A stretch of DNA of 64,000 bases from Novispirillum itersonii subsp. itersonii ATCC 12639. Its GTDB lineage: Bacteria > Pseudomonadota > Alphaproteobacteria > Rhodospirillales > Rhodospirillaceae. The translations under genes and the position numbers were made by a program. Of the stretch, positions 26,153 to 35,394 are shown one piece after another. The stretch spans positions 186,001-250,000 of the forward strand of contig NZ_KB907338.1 of NCBI RefSeq assembly GCF_000381985.1. Reading direction: 5' to 3'. The notes under the pieces are model-generated. The model was not told where the DNA came from and searched no databases. It worked only from the letters and a program-made list of their open reading frames with translations. The stretch's first letter is position 1. Every line of letters begins with the position of its first letter.

Positions 26153-27328
26153 TTAACCGGCGATTTCTGCCGCGACGGTGGCCGCGGCCCAGTCCAGCCA
26201 CGGCAGCAGGGCGGCGACGTCGGCGGTATCGACCGTCGCCCCGGCCCAGATGCGGATGCCGGGAGGGGCATCGCGGTACGAGCCGAGATCGAAGCCGACC
26301 CCTTCGGTATCCAGCAGGGTCACCAGCCGTTTGGCTGCCTTGGTCTGGGCGTCCGCCGACAGGGCGGTGAACCACGGGGCGGTGATGGTCAGGCAGATCG
26401 AGGTGCAGGACCGGGTCTGTTCCGCCACCGGCAGGAACGAAGCCCAGTCAGACTGGGCCACCCAGTCGGCAACCACCGCCAGCGAGGCTTCCGACTTGGC
26501 AATCAGGGCTTTGGTGCCGCCGGTCTCTTCCGCCCACTTCAGGGCGTCGATCACATCTTCGACCGCCAGCATCGACGGGGTGTTGATGGTGTCGCCTTCC
26601 CAGATGCCTTCGATCAGCTCGGCTCCTTTGGTCATGCGGAAGAGTTTTGGCAGCGGCCATGCCGGGCTGTAGGTCTTCAGGCGTTCAGCGGCTTTCGGGC
26701 TGATCACCAGCATGCCGTGCGCGGCTTCGCCGCCCAGCACTTTCTGCCACGACCATGTCACCACATCCAGTTTCTGCCACGGCAGATCCATGGCGAACAC
26801 CGCAGAGGTGGCATCACAGATCGCCAGCCCCTCGCGGTCATCGGCGATCCAGTTGCCATCGGGCACCCGCACGCCGGATGTGGTGCCGTTCCAGGTGAAC
26901 ACCACATCGCGCGACCAGTCGGCCACCGCCAGATCCGGCAGGTGCCCATAGGCGGCATCCAGATAGCGCACGTCGGTCAGCTTCAGTTCCTTGCGGATGT
27001 CAGACGCCCAGGTCTTGCCGAAGGTTTCCCACGCCATCACATCGACGCCCCGGGCCCCCAGCATGCTCCACAGCACCATTTCCATCGCCCCGGTGTCGGA
27101 GGCGGGAACGATGCCGATGCGGTAATCATCGGGGATGCCCAGCAGGGCGCGGTGACGGTCGATCACCTCTTTCAGCTTGGCCTTACCCGGTTTGGCCCGG
27201 TGGGACCGGCCGAGCAGCGCCCCGGACAGGGCCTCCGGCGTCCACCCCGGACGTTTGGCGCACGGACCCGACGAAAAGTTCGGGTTGGCAGGGCGGAGGG
27301 CAGGCTTGGCAGGCACCACAGCGGTCAT
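26153..27328 (-). CDS. serC: Phosphoserine aminotransferase
   Basis: A 391-residue PLP enzyme of serine synthesis, of the alphaproteobacterial SerC type: [17 protein letters not shown] near the N-terminus, [38 protein letters not shown], and the PLP-lysine segment [18 protein letters not shown]. It converts 3-phosphohydroxypyruvate to phosphoserine. ATG 27328 is favoured because it directly precedes the conserved region; ATG 27376 is an upstream possibility. serA, which often follows serC, is not adjacent. Confidence 0.95.
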   Translation of the reverse strand: MTAVVPAKPALRPANPNFSSGPCAKRPGWTPEALSGALLGRSHRAKPGKAKLKEVIDRHRALLGIPDDYRIGIVPASDTGAMEMVLWSMLGARGVDVMAWETFGKTWASDIRKELKLTDVRYLDAAYGHLPDLAVADWSRDVVFTWNGTTSGVRVPDGNWIADDREGLAICDATSAVFAMDLPWQKLDVVTWSWQKVLGGEAAHGMLVISPKAAERLKTYSPAWPLPKLFRMTKGAELIEGIWEGDTINTPSMLAVEDVIDALKWAEETGGTKALIAKSEASLAVVADWVAQSDWASFLPVAEQTRSCTSICLTITAPWFTALSADAQTKAAKRLVTLLDTEGVGFDLGSYRDAPPGIRIWAGATVDTADVAALLPWLDWAAATVAAEIAG

Positions 27329-27445
27329 GATCGGACGGCCTCGTGTCAGGGGAGTTAAAACAGGGAGCCGCAGCATAGCCCCCCCCTTTCCTGTCGCCAA
27401 GGACGAAGCACGCAAATCCCCGGTCTGCGCCTGCGTTGCACCTGC

Positions 27446-28066
27446 TTATGCCCCTTGCCGGGACAGGCCGGGCTGTCGGCAGGTCGGTGCCGTATGCCCC
27501 TGCTGCCGGATCAGATACGGGCGCACCAGCGCGACGGCGATGGTCAGCCCGAGTCCCAGCCCGGTCGTGTACAGGCCGATGTAGTGGACATAGTCCAGCA
27601 GGGGGGCAATGATCCGTGCGACGCCGATCCCGGTGGCCGTCAGCCATGAGACGGAGCTGACGGCCCCCAGCGTAACGCACAGGGTGATACCGCTGCGGGA
27701 CAGGGGCAGTTCTCCGGTCAGGCGGGGAAAGGCGAACAGGTGCAGCAGTGTGCCGTTGACGGTCAGGATGGTCACCACCGTCAGTTTCGCGGCGATTTTC
27801 GGGCTGGCGGTCAGGGCGCTGACGGAAAAGCCCGACCCCAGGGCAATCAGGGTGCCGCCGGTCAGCCACAGGGCCAGCAGCAGCCAGGCGGTTGCCCGGG
27901 CATCGGCATGCAGATCACGTGTTCCGGCGGCATAGTCCCCGCGCAGCATGGCGATATCTGCCTGAACCACCAGTACAAAGGCAAAGGCAAAGACCACAAG
28001 GTGCAAGAACAGGGCAGCCTGCCGGGCCACAGGCACGGCAACCGCATACAGATCGGCTTCAGTCAT
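27446..28066 (-). CDS. Multi-pass membrane protein of unknown function
   Basis: A 206-residue protein with about five or six hydrophobic helices, starting MTEADLYAVAVPVARQAALFLHLVVFAFAFVLVVQADI. Conserved-looking features are H-L-V-V-F near residue 22, D-A-R-A-T-A-W-L-L-L-A-L-W-L-T-G at about residue 55, and a C-terminal helix with DYVHYIGLYTTGLGLG. Helix-borne histidines could suggest a redox or heme role, but I recognise no family. It is divergent from the LysR gene at 28180, which may regulate it. Confidence 0.7.
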   Translation of the reverse strand: MTEADLYAVAVPVARQAALFLHLVVFAFAFVLVVQADIAMLRGDYAAGTRDLHADARATAWLLLALWLTGGTLIALGSGFSVSALTASPKIAAKLTVVTILTVNGTLLHLFAFPRLTGELPLSRSGITLCVTLGAVSSVSWLTATGIGVARIIAPLLDYVHYIGLYTTGLGLGLTIAVALVRPYLIRQQGHTAPTCRQPGLSRQGA

Positions 28067-28179
28067 TTTTACGCTACTCCGGCTGAACCCCCACTTCCTT
28101 CTGTGTTGACGCTAGCGGCAGATGACCCCAAATAAAATTTCATTGTTTTCATCAACACATTCGAAATATTTTATCATCT

Positions 28180-29097
28180 ATGTCTGCCATCACCCTCGAC
28201 CAGTTCCGGGTTTTTGTGACCATCGTTGACACCGGCAGCTTCGCGGCGGCGGCCCGGCAGCTTAACCGTACCCAGTCGGCGGTGACCTACACCGTGCAGA
28301 AGCTGGAAGAGCAGACCGGGCTCGATCTGTTTGACCGCAGCAGCTATCGCCCGACCCTGACCACCGCCGGCCAGTCCCTGCTGCCGCATGCCCGGCAGAT
28401 TGTGCAGAATGTGGCGGATTATCAGCGCCATGCCGATGGTATCGCCCGGGGGCTGGAGGCGGTGCTGCGGATTGCCGTGACGCAGTTTGCCCCGATGACG
28501 CCCCTGCTGACGGTGTTGCGGCAGTTTCAGGCCCGGTTTCCCACCGTACGGGTGGCGTTGACCACCATGACCGTACAGAGCACCGAAGGGCTGGACAGTG
28601 ATGCGGTCGATCTGGCGCTGTTGCCGGAATTTGTGCCATTGGGCGAGGAGTACACCCGCCGGACCTGCGCATCGGTCCGCATGGTGGCGGTGGCGGCCCC
28701 CGATCATCCGCTGTGCCGGGTGTGCGGCCCCCTGACGTCAGAGGTGATGCAGCAGTATCCGCAGGTGGTGACAGCCGGGCGGAATGCGCCGTCCCTGCGC
28801 CGCAGTTATGCGGTGCGGGCCCTGAACTACTGGCAGGCAGACGATATGGAGGCCAAGCACCGGATGATTCTGGCCGGGCTGGGCTGGGGCGGAATGCCGG
28901 AGTTCCGGGTGCGGGATGATCTTCTGGCCGGGCGGCTGACGGCCTTATCCCCGACGGAATGGGACGGTCTGGATCATCTGCCGGTCCTGCCGATTGTGCT
29001 GGCCTGTCGCCGTGACCGACCGCCCGGCCCGGCGGGGGCCTGGCTGATGGACAGTCTGCCTCTGACGGCAGACTTTGCCGCTCAGGCAGAGGGCTGA
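28180..29097 (+). CDS. LysR-family transcriptional regulator
   Basis: A 305-residue protein with the HTH in LDQFRVFVTIVDTGSFAAAARQLNRTQSAVTYTVQKLEEQTGLDLFDR (residues about 6-53) and a ligand-binding domain. It is divergent from the membrane protein gene at 28066, and its last 16 bases overlap the 3' end of the convergent glcF gene. Likely targets are the divergent membrane gene or itself. Control of glcDEF is less likely because that operon starts 4 kb away. Confidence 0.9.
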   Translation: MSAITLDQFRVFVTIVDTGSFAAAARQLNRTQSAVTYTVQKLEEQTGLDLFDRSSYRPTLTTAGQSLLPHARQIVQNVADYQRHADGIARGLEAVLRIAVTQFAPMTPLLTVLRQFQARFPTVRVALTTMTVQSTEGLDSDAVDLALLPEFVPLGEEYTRRTCASVRMVAVAAPDHPLCRVCGPLTSEVMQQYPQVVTAGRNAPSLRRSYAVRALNYWQADDMEAKHRMILAGLGWGGMPEFRVRDDLLAGRLTALSPTEWDGLDHLPVLPIVLACRRDRPPGPAGAWLMDSLPLTADFAAQAEG

Positions 29098-30431
29098 GGC
29101 AGGGCCACACCGCCCGGTGGCGGGCCACCCCAGGCCCAGTCCAGCAGTTCTGCCGTATGCACCACCGGCACCGGGGAGACCGCGCCAAGATGGGTCAGGC
29201 AGCCAATGTTGCCGCCAGCGATCACCTGCGGGGTCAGGGCCTGCAACGTCTGCATCTTGCGGGTCTGCAACTGCTGCGACAGATCTGGCTGTAACAGGCT
29301 GTAGGTGCCTGCCGAGCCACAGCACAGATGAGCGTCGCGGGGCTCCTGCGGGGTGATTCCGGCCAGCTTCAGAATGGCTTTCGGGGTATCGCGGATCTTC
29401 TGGCCGTGTTGCAGCGAACAGGCGGCGTGGTAGGCGACCCGCAGCCCGGACAGATCGTGGACCGGGGCGGGCAGCGGTGCCGCCGTATGCAGGCGGGCCA
29501 GCAGCTCGGTCACATCACAGGTCAGCCCGGCGATACGGGCGGCGGTGTCTGCCAGCCGGGGGTCGTCCTTCAGCAGATGCCCGTAGTCTTTGATCATGCT
29601 GCCGCAGCCGGATGCGGCGGCCACGATGGCATCAAGGCCCCGGCTCTGGCGTTCCGCGTCCCACAGGGTAACGGCGGCGCGGGCGGCGGCATGGCCGCCC
29701 GGACTGTCGCCGGTATGGTGGGCCACCGCGCCGCAGCAGCCTGCCGGGGGCAGAACCACCTCGCAGCCCAGCCGGGTCAGCAGGCGGATGATCGCATCAT
29801 TCACCGACGGGCGCAGGGTCGGTTGCACACAGCCGCCCTGCAGCCCGACCCGCAGCCGGGGCGGTCCCGGCTGCCGGGACGGAAACACTCCCGGCCGGTT
29901 GCCTGCGGTCAGCGGCGGCAGTGTCAGGGGCACTGCCCGCAGGGCTGCTTCCAGCCGGTGGCGCAGGCGACCCGGCAGCAGCCGCGCCGCCGCCAGCCCC
30001 AGCGGGCGCAGCGGAACGGCCAGCCGTATCATCGCCCGGAACCGCCCGCCATGGGGCAGCAGCCAGACCAGCCCGCGCCGCACCAGCCGGTCAGCCACAG
30101 GGCGGCGGTAGGTGGTCTCGACATAGTCGCGCCCGATTTCCACCAGATGGGCGTAATCCACGCCGGACGGGCAGGTGGTGGTACACGACAGGCAGGTCAG
30201 GCACCGGTCAAGGTGGGTTGCTTCGGTCTCTGTTGCCGGATCCCCGCTTTCCAGCATGGATTTGATCAGGTAGATCCGCCCGCGCGGGCTGTCCAGCTCG
30301 TCGCCGCGCAGGACAAAGGTCGGGCAGGTGGCGGTACAGAAGCCGCAGTGGACGCAGGCCCGCAGGATCGAGTCGGCCTCGCGCAGAACCGGGCTGACGG
30401 CCAGACGTCCGGGGGAAAAGTGAGTCTGCAT
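29082..30431 (-). CDS. glcF: Glycolate oxidase iron-sulfur subunit
   Basis: A 449-residue protein with two N-terminal 4Fe-4S motifs (CVHCGFCTATCPTF and CLTCLSCTTTCPSGVDY) and C-terminal CCG domains (CGAVAHHTG..., ASGCGSMIKDYG, CSLQHGQKIRDTPKAIL, CCGSAGTYS). It accepts electrons from the GlcD/GlcE flavoproteins and passes them to the respiratory chain. It is the last gene of glcDEF, 15 bases after glcE. Its end overlaps the convergent LysR gene by 16 bases. Confidence 0.95.
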   Translation of the reverse strand: MQTHFSPGRLAVSPVLREADSILRACVHCGFCTATCPTFVLRGDELDSPRGRIYLIKSMLESGDPATETEATHLDRCLTCLSCTTTCPSGVDYAHLVEIGRDYVETTYRRPVADRLVRRGLVWLLPHGGRFRAMIRLAVPLRPLGLAAARLLPGRLRHRLEAALRAVPLTLPPLTAGNRPGVFPSRQPGPPRLRVGLQGGCVQPTLRPSVNDAIIRLLTRLGCEVVLPPAGCCGAVAHHTGDSPGGHAAARAAVTLWDAERQSRGLDAIVAAASGCGSMIKDYGHLLKDDPRLADTAARIAGLTCDVTELLARLHTAAPLPAPVHDLSGLRVAYHAACSLQHGQKIRDTPKAILKLAGITPQEPRDAHLCCGSAGTYSLLQPDLSQQLQTRKMQTLQALTPQVIAGGNIGCLTHLGAVSPVPVVHTAELLDWAWGGPPPGGVALPQPSA

Positions 30432-30446
30432 GCGCCGTTCCTCCGT

Positions 30447-31598
30447 TCAGGCCATCCGGCCGGGGTTGAACAGCCCCGCCGGGTCAAAACTGTCTTTCAG
30501 GCGGCGGCATAAGGCCGTCACTGCCGGAGAGTCCGGGGGGAACACGCCGCCTGCGGCCCGGACTGCCGCCGGGGCCCGGATCAGGGTGGCATGGCCGCTG
30601 CCGGGGGGAATCGCCTGCCGCAGGTGTGCCCCGTCAAGGCCCGGGGACGTGGCCAGCCACAGCAGACCGCCCCCCCAGTCGAAAGCGGCCCGCAGGGCAG
30701 GGTCAGCCTGTCGCAGCAGCCGGGCGACCGCTGCCGCCTGCGTCGGGACCAGCGACAGCTTCCAGATGTGCCGGTCCGGGTCCGCCTGCAACGGCTCCAG
30801 CCGCTGCCAGCGGTCCCACCAGTCGCGGCTGGCGTCGGTGTCCAGCGTCCGGCAGGGCAGGCCGAGCAGATCCCGCAGGCCCTGTGTCCGCCAGCGGACC
30901 GACTCCGGCGGGCCTTCCAGCCGCAGGGCGGTGTCGCCGCCACTGAGATGCACCGCGCCCGAGACATCCGCCGGGCTGCGCAGGGCCTGCCGGAGCAGGC
31001 TGAGGGCGCGCTCCTCCTCCAGACCGTCAAGGATCAGGGTTGCCTGTGCCTCGGGGGCGGGGAGGACTTTCAGGCTGATTTCGGTCAGCACCGCCAGCGT
31101 CCCCCACGCCCCGCACAGCAGCTTTGACAGGTCAAACCCGGTGACGTTTTTCACCACCTGCCCCCCGGCACGGAACGGCAGGCCGCTGCCGCCGATGCCG
31201 CGGACCCCCAGCACATGATCGCGGCAGGCCCCGGCAAAGGGGCGACGTGCCCCGGACAGTCCGGCGGAAACCAGCCCGCCCAGCGTTCCTTCGCCTTCGC
31301 TGCCCAGCAGGCCGGACAGGTCGCAGGGCTCGAACGGCAGGTGCTGCCCGGCGTCAGACAGGGCGGTGCGGATCTCCGCCACCGGGGTTCCGGCGGCGGC
31401 GGTCAGCACCAGCTCCGCCGGGTCGTAGGCGGTGATGCCGCGCAGCCCGGTCAGGGATAGCCCGAAGGCGGCCTTAACCGGGGTGCCGACAGCGGCTTTG
31501 GTGCCCTGACCCCGGATTTCCAGTGGCTCCCGCCGGGCGGCGGCCCAGCGGATGGCCTCGGCGGCGGCGGTTTCGTCGGTGGGGGTCAGCCAGTCCAT
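30447..31598 (-). CDS. glcE: Glycolate oxidase FAD-binding subunit GlcE
   Basis: A 383-residue FAD-binding (PCMH-type) protein: PLEIRGQGTKAAVGTPV near the N-terminus, LTAAAGTPVAEIRTAL, GEGTLGGLVSAGLSGARRPFAGACRDHVLGV and NVTGFDLSKLLCGAWGTLAVLTEISLKVLP. It lacks the full C-terminal domain of GlcD, as usual for GlcE. It lies between glcD and glcF with short spacers (20 and 15 bases), so the three form one operon. Confidence 0.93.
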   Translation of the reverse strand: MDWLTPTDETAAAEAIRWAAARREPLEIRGQGTKAAVGTPVKAAFGLSLTGLRGITAYDPAELVLTAAAGTPVAEIRTALSDAGQHLPFEPCDLSGLLGSEGEGTLGGLVSAGLSGARRPFAGACRDHVLGVRGIGGSGLPFRAGGQVVKNVTGFDLSKLLCGAWGTLAVLTEISLKVLPAPEAQATLILDGLEEERALSLLRQALRSPADVSGAVHLSGGDTALRLEGPPESVRWRTQGLRDLLGLPCRTLDTDASRDWWDRWQRLEPLQADPDRHIWKLSLVPTQAAAVARLLRQADPALRAAFDWGGGLLWLATSPGLDGAHLRQAIPPGSGHATLIRAPAAVRAAGGVFPPDSPAVTALCRRLKDSFDPAGLFNPGRMA

Positions 31599-31618
31599 GC
31601 GCGGTCTCCCCGGCGGTG

Positions 31619-33103
31619 TCAGAAGCGCGGCAGATCGGGGAAAGGCAGATGCCCGCCCGAGACATGCAGTTTGCCCAGCTCGGCGCAGCGGTGCAGGGTG
31701 GGGTAGACCTTGCCGGGGTTCAGGCGGTGATCGGGGTCAAAGGCGCATTTGATCCGCTGTTGCTGGCGGATGTCCTCCGGCCCGAACATCACCGGCATCA
31801 GGTCGCGTTTTTCCAGACCGACTCCGTGTTCGCCGGTCAGCACACCACCGACCTCGACACACAGCCGCAGGATATCGGCGCCAAACGCTTCGGCGCGCTC
31901 CAGCTCGCCCGGGCGGTTGGCATCAAACAGAATCAGCGGGTGCAGGTTGCCGTCCCCGGCGTGGAACACATTGGCCACCCGCAGCCCGTGCTGACGGCTC
32001 AGCCCCTGCATCCGCTCCAGCACTTCGGGCAGGCGGCGGCGGGGAATGGTGCCATCCATACACAGATAATCGGGGCTGATCCGCCCGGCGGCGGGAAAGG
32101 CCGCTTTGCGCCCGGCCCAGAACAGCAGGCGTTCGTCTTCCGTGGTGCTGGTGCGCAGGGTGGTGGCCCCGTTGGCGCGGGCCAGCGATTCGACGCGGGC
32201 GATCAGGGTGTCCACCTCCACCGCCGGGCCGTCGAGCTCGCAGATCAGCAGAGCGTCCGCGGTGACGGGGTATCCGGCATGGACAAAATCTTCAGCGGCG
32301 CGGATTGCCGGGCCATCCATCATTTCCAGTCCGGCGGGGATAATCCCGGCAGCGATGATGGCGGCGACACAGGCCCCGGCCTGCCGGGCATCATCAAACC
32401 CCATCAGAACGGCGCGGGCGGTTTCCGGGCGGCGCAGCAGGCGGACCGTCACTTCGGTGATGATGCCCAGCAGCCCTTCCGACCCGGTGATCACCCCCAT
32501 CAGGTCGTAGCCGGGCTGGTCGAGATGCCTGCCGCCAAGGCGGATGACTTCGCCGGTCATCAGCACCATTTCCAGCCCCAGCAGGTTGTTGGCGGTCAGG
32601 CCGTATTTCAGGCAATGCACGCCCCCGGCATTTTCCGCGACGTTCCCGCCGATCGAACAGGCGATCTGGCTGGACGGGTCAGGGGCGTAATAAAAGCCGT
32701 CGGCCTCCACGGCCCAGCTGATCGCCAGATTGGTGACGCCGGGCTGTACGGTGGCACAGCGGTTGTCGAGGTCGATGTCGAGAATCCGGTTGAAGCGGCT
32801 CATCCCCAGGGTAACGGCATCCCCCAGCGGGGTCGAGCCGCCGGACAGCGACGTCCCCGCCCCGCGTGGCACAATGTTGACCCCGTCACGGCGGCAGGCG
32901 GACAGCACCCGCGCCACCTGATCGGTGGTCCGGGGCAGTACCACCACCAGCGGCATCTGGCGCAGGGCGGACAGTCCGTCGGAGTCGTAGACGCGCATGG
33001 CCGCTTCTTCGGCGATGACGCCGTCAGGGACAATCTCGCGCAGGGTCTGCACGATTTCGCGGCGGCGGGTGACGATGGTGGGGTCCGGCACAGGAAGCTG
33101 CAT
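31619..33103 (-). CDS. glcD: Glycolate oxidase catalytic subunit GlcD
   Basis: A 494-residue FAD-linked oxidase with PRGAGTSLSGGSTPL, the FAD pyrophosphate region, SSQIACSIGGNVAENAGGVHCLKYGLTANNLLGLEMVL and the C-terminal HAGDGNLHPLILFD and GGVLTGEHGVGLEKRD motifs typical of the D-lactate/glycolate dehydrogenase family. It oxidises glycolate to glyoxylate. It is first in the glcDEF operon. Roughly 290 bases without an identified promoter separate it from the rpmJ terminator. Confidence 0.95.
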   Translation of the reverse strand: MQLPVPDPTIVTRRREIVQTLREIVPDGVIAEEAAMRVYDSDGLSALRQMPLVVVLPRTTDQVARVLSACRRDGVNIVPRGAGTSLSGGSTPLGDAVTLGMSRFNRILDIDLDNRCATVQPGVTNLAISWAVEADGFYYAPDPSSQIACSIGGNVAENAGGVHCLKYGLTANNLLGLEMVLMTGEVIRLGGRHLDQPGYDLMGVITGSEGLLGIITEVTVRLLRRPETARAVLMGFDDARQAGACVAAIIAAGIIPAGLEMMDGPAIRAAEDFVHAGYPVTADALLICELDGPAVEVDTLIARVESLARANGATTLRTSTTEDERLLFWAGRKAAFPAAGRISPDYLCMDGTIPRRRLPEVLERMQGLSRQHGLRVANVFHAGDGNLHPLILFDANRPGELERAEAFGADILRLCVEVGGVLTGEHGVGLEKRDLMPVMFGPEDIRQQQRIKCAFDPDHRLNPGKVYPTLHRCAELGKLHVSGGHLPFPDLPRF

Positions 33104-33392
33104 GGCTCTGAACTCCTGAACGCTGGGCGTAACGCGGTGGTGTGCGTAACAGCGGGAGGGGGCAGGGGCATGCGGCAGGCGGGCCGTGAAGAAGGGCTTC
33201 CGGCAGGCTGCGGCGGGTATCCGGCGATCCTCCCCGGAGTCAGGCTTTTTCAGCGGCCTGTGTCATCCGGCACCGGGTGCGGACTCCCCCGGCGCCGGAC
33301 CAGCGTACCGGAAGATGCCGGTCCCGGAAAGTGAGCTGTCGGAAAGCAGCGAGAGGGTGGGGTCCCCGGCAGGCTGTGAAACGGCGGAAAAC
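33104..33392. other. Upstream region of glcD, no gene seen
   Basis: About 290 bases between the glcD start and the rpmJ terminator. A 65-codon reverse ORF (33240-33437) crosses the terminator and has no recognisable product. A reverse-strand promoter for glcDEF is expected here but no clear -35/-10 pair was found. Confidence 0.5.
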
Positions 33393-33427
33393 AAAAAAAC
33401 CGCGCTGATTTCTCAGCACGGCTTTTT
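33393..33427. terminator. Bidirectional terminator after rpmJ
   Basis: The stem CCGCGCTGA (33400-33408) pairs with TCAGCACGG (33413-33421) with one mismatch and a TTTC loop. Seven A's precede it and six T's follow after a C. The A-run makes a T-run for the reverse-strand rpmJ transcript. Confidence 0.88.
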
Positions 33428-33522
33428 TGGGTAACACGGAAGCATCCCGCAGGCGCTGTCAGGGATGCCGGTGCCAGTACAGGACTGGCGCCCGAGGATC
33501 CGCTGTCACGCCAAGGCTGATA

Positions 33523-33648
33523 TCAGCCCTGACGCACCTTCATGCGCGGGTTCTTCTTATTGATGATGTAAACGCGGCCCTTGCGACGAACCACACGGCA
33601 GTTCTTGTCGCGGGTCTTGGCCGACTTCAGCGAATTACGGACTCGCAT
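33523..33648 (-). CDS. rpmJ: Ribosomal protein bL36 (zinc-free form)
   Basis: A 41-residue protein, [20 protein letters not shown] at the start and [13 protein letters not shown] at the end. It matches alphaproteobacterial bL36. Only one cysteine remains of the C-x2-C-x12-C-x4-H zinc ribbon, so this is the C-minus form. The frame extends upstream to 33717, but those residues are not L36. The gene stands alone, as is usual in alphaproteobacteria, and ends at a strong terminator. Confidence 0.93.
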   Translation of the reverse strand: MRVRNSLKSAKTRDKNCRVVRRKGRVYIINKKNPRMKVRQG

Positions 33649-33821
33649 GACGAAACCCTCGGTAAACCCTGGTACAGAAAGAGGGCGCAAAATACGGATC
33701 AGAGCCTCCGTTGTCAATGTAAAAGAGGCATGAACTGCCCTGCTTTTACACGTTCTGCGTCCCCGGTTGATTGCCCCGGCTGATTAGTCCGGTTTGTTGG
33801 GGCGATGCTTATAGCCCTGAA

Positions 33822-34523
33822 TCATCGCTGAAGCCAATAGCGGAGACAGGCTGATACCGCCTGCGGCTGTTCCAGCGTCGGCAGGTGGCCGCTGTCGTCG
33901 ATCACCACCAGCGTGCCATCGGGCAGGTGGTCCACCATTTCCTGATGCACTTTCGGCGGGGTGATGGCGTCGTCCCGCCCGACAAGGCACAGGGTGGGTA
34001 CGGCGACTGCCCGCAGGTCTTCCCGGCCATCGGGGCGGCCCATGATGGCGGTCTGCTGGCGGATGAAGGCCTCCGGCCCGACCCGCAGCATCATGGCGCG
34101 GATCGGGGCGGTGAAGGCCTGATCCGCCAGACGGTCCGGGTGAATCAGAAACGGCAGCAGGGTCTCCGCCACCTCTGCCAGACGGCCCTGCGCCGCCAGT
34201 TCCATCTGGCTTTTGCGGGTGGTGATCTGTTCTTCGCGGTCGGCGCGGGCGTTGGTGTCGATCAGGGCCAGACGGGTCACCCGGTGCGGGGCCCGGCGCA
34301 TCACTTCCTGCGCCACATAGCCCCCCATGCTCAGCCCGGCGAGGGCGAAGGTGTCCGGGGCAGCGGCCAGCAGGCGGTCGGCCATGCCGCCAAGGCTGTC
34401 ATCCTGCGCCACATCGGCCACGGTGATGTCGGCAATGTCGCTCAGGGCGGCGGTCTGCGGGGCGTAGAGGGCGGCGTCGCACAGCAGGCCGGGCACCAGA
34501 ATCAGCGGAGTCTTGGCGGTCAT
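33822..34523 (-). CDS. Alpha/beta-fold hydrolase
   Basis: A 233-residue hydrolase with LILVPGLLCDAALY (oxyanion region), nucleophile elbow GLSMGG (Ser65), an acid in LVGRDDAITPP and the catalytic His in DDSGHLPTLEQP. The size and P-G-L-L-C-D opening match a common alphaproteobacterial esterase-like group. The substrate is unknown. It follows the isochorismatase-like gene on the same strand, 64 bases downstream, so the two may be co-transcribed. Confidence 0.9.
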   Translation of the reverse strand: MTAKTPLILVPGLLCDAALYAPQTAALSDIADITVADVAQDDSLGGMADRLLAAAPDTFALAGLSMGGYVAQEVMRRAPHRVTRLALIDTNARADREEQITTRKSQMELAAQGRLAEVAETLLPFLIHPDRLADQAFTAPIRAMMLRVGPEAFIRQQTAIMGRPDGREDLRAVAVPTLCLVGRDDAITPPKVHQEMVDHLPDGTLVVIDDSGHLPTLEQPQAVSACLRYWLQR

Positions 34524-34587
34524 GGGCGGGGCGTTTCCTTCGTATGGTTTTCTATGGTGTTTCTGATGGCGTGGCGGAAACTAAAGC

Positions 34588-35133
34588 TCACTTGATCAGG
34601 CGCTGCAAGATATCGCGGAAGCGGGGGTGATCGGCGCGGCCAAGCCATTCAAACAGCACCATTTCGGTGGTCACGGCCTGACAGCCCTGAGACACCATGC
34701 GGGCGAGTCCGGCCTCGCGGTCGGCCGGGCGGCGGGATCCGCTGGCGTCGGTAGCGACAAAAACATCGTACCCGAGGGCGCGGAAGCCAAGGGCGGTCTG
34801 CAGGACGCAGACATGGGCTTCCGTACCGCAGAGAATCAGCTGCCTGCGCCCCAGCGCGGCGACGCGGTCGCGGACCGCCGGTTCGGCAGCGGCGGAGAAG
34901 GCGGTTTTGGTGACGACCTGATCGGGGGAGAACTCTTCCCGCAGGTCAATCATGGTGGGGCCGATCGACTGCGGGCAATGTTCGGTGATCAGGGCGGGGA
35001 CATCCAGCAGGGCGGCCCCGCGCAGCAGGCGGGTGGCGTTGTAGAGGATGGTGCGGGGATCGTCGATGACGGGGCAGAGACGTTCCTGAATGTCGACGAC
35101 GATCAGACAGGATTCGGCGGCATTGATCAGCAT
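34588..35133 (-). CDS. Isochorismatase-family hydrolase
   Basis: A 181-residue protein with the cysteine-hydrolase triad layout: Asp14 in LIVVDIQERL, a Lys in VVTKTAFSA and the nucleophile in CGTEAHVCVLQTAL. ATG 35133 follows GGGGGAAACC; an upstream in-frame start at 35250 is less likely because the added residues lack homology. Members cleave amides or related bonds in small molecules. No specific substrate can be assigned. It is divergent from the helicase gene. Confidence 0.9.
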   Translation of the reverse strand: MLINAAESCLIVVDIQERLCPVIDDPRTILYNATRLLRGAALLDVPALITEHCPQSIGPTMIDLREEFSPDQVVTKTAFSAAAEPAVRDRVAALGRRQLILCGTEAHVCVLQTALGFRALGYDVFVATDASGSRRPADREAGLARMVSQGCQAVTTEMVLFEWLGRADHPRFRDILQRLIK

Positions 35134-35289
35134 GGTTTCCCCCTGTGATGTTTGGTTGCGCAGGAAACAGAGTACCATCGACAGGGGGGCTGGGGAGGTT
35201 TTTCGGAACCCCGGGCCGGGTCTCGGCCCGGGAGGCAGGGCAAAAAACACATATAAAAATGCAAAGCGGGGCCGCTTGACCCCGTTTTG

Positions 35290-35317
35290 TTGACAGAACG
35301 CAGGATCATTCTATTAT
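35290..35317 (+). promoter_or_regulatory. Sigma-70-type promoter of the RhlE-like helicase gene
   Basis: TTGACA (35290-35295) is followed after 16 bases by TATTAT (35312-35317), a near-consensus vegetative promoter about 80 bases before the helicase start. The resulting leader could carry cold-shock control. Confidence 0.75.
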
Positions 35318-35394
35318 CAGCGCCTATGATTTAGGCGGATTTTAGGTTTACTCAGCCATCCGCCGTCCCCAATGCAGGCAGCACCCCGATCTCC

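Noticed and set aside
33240-33437. 65-codon reverse ORF upstream of glcD
   Set aside because: It starts inside the rpmJ terminator and lacks recognisable features.
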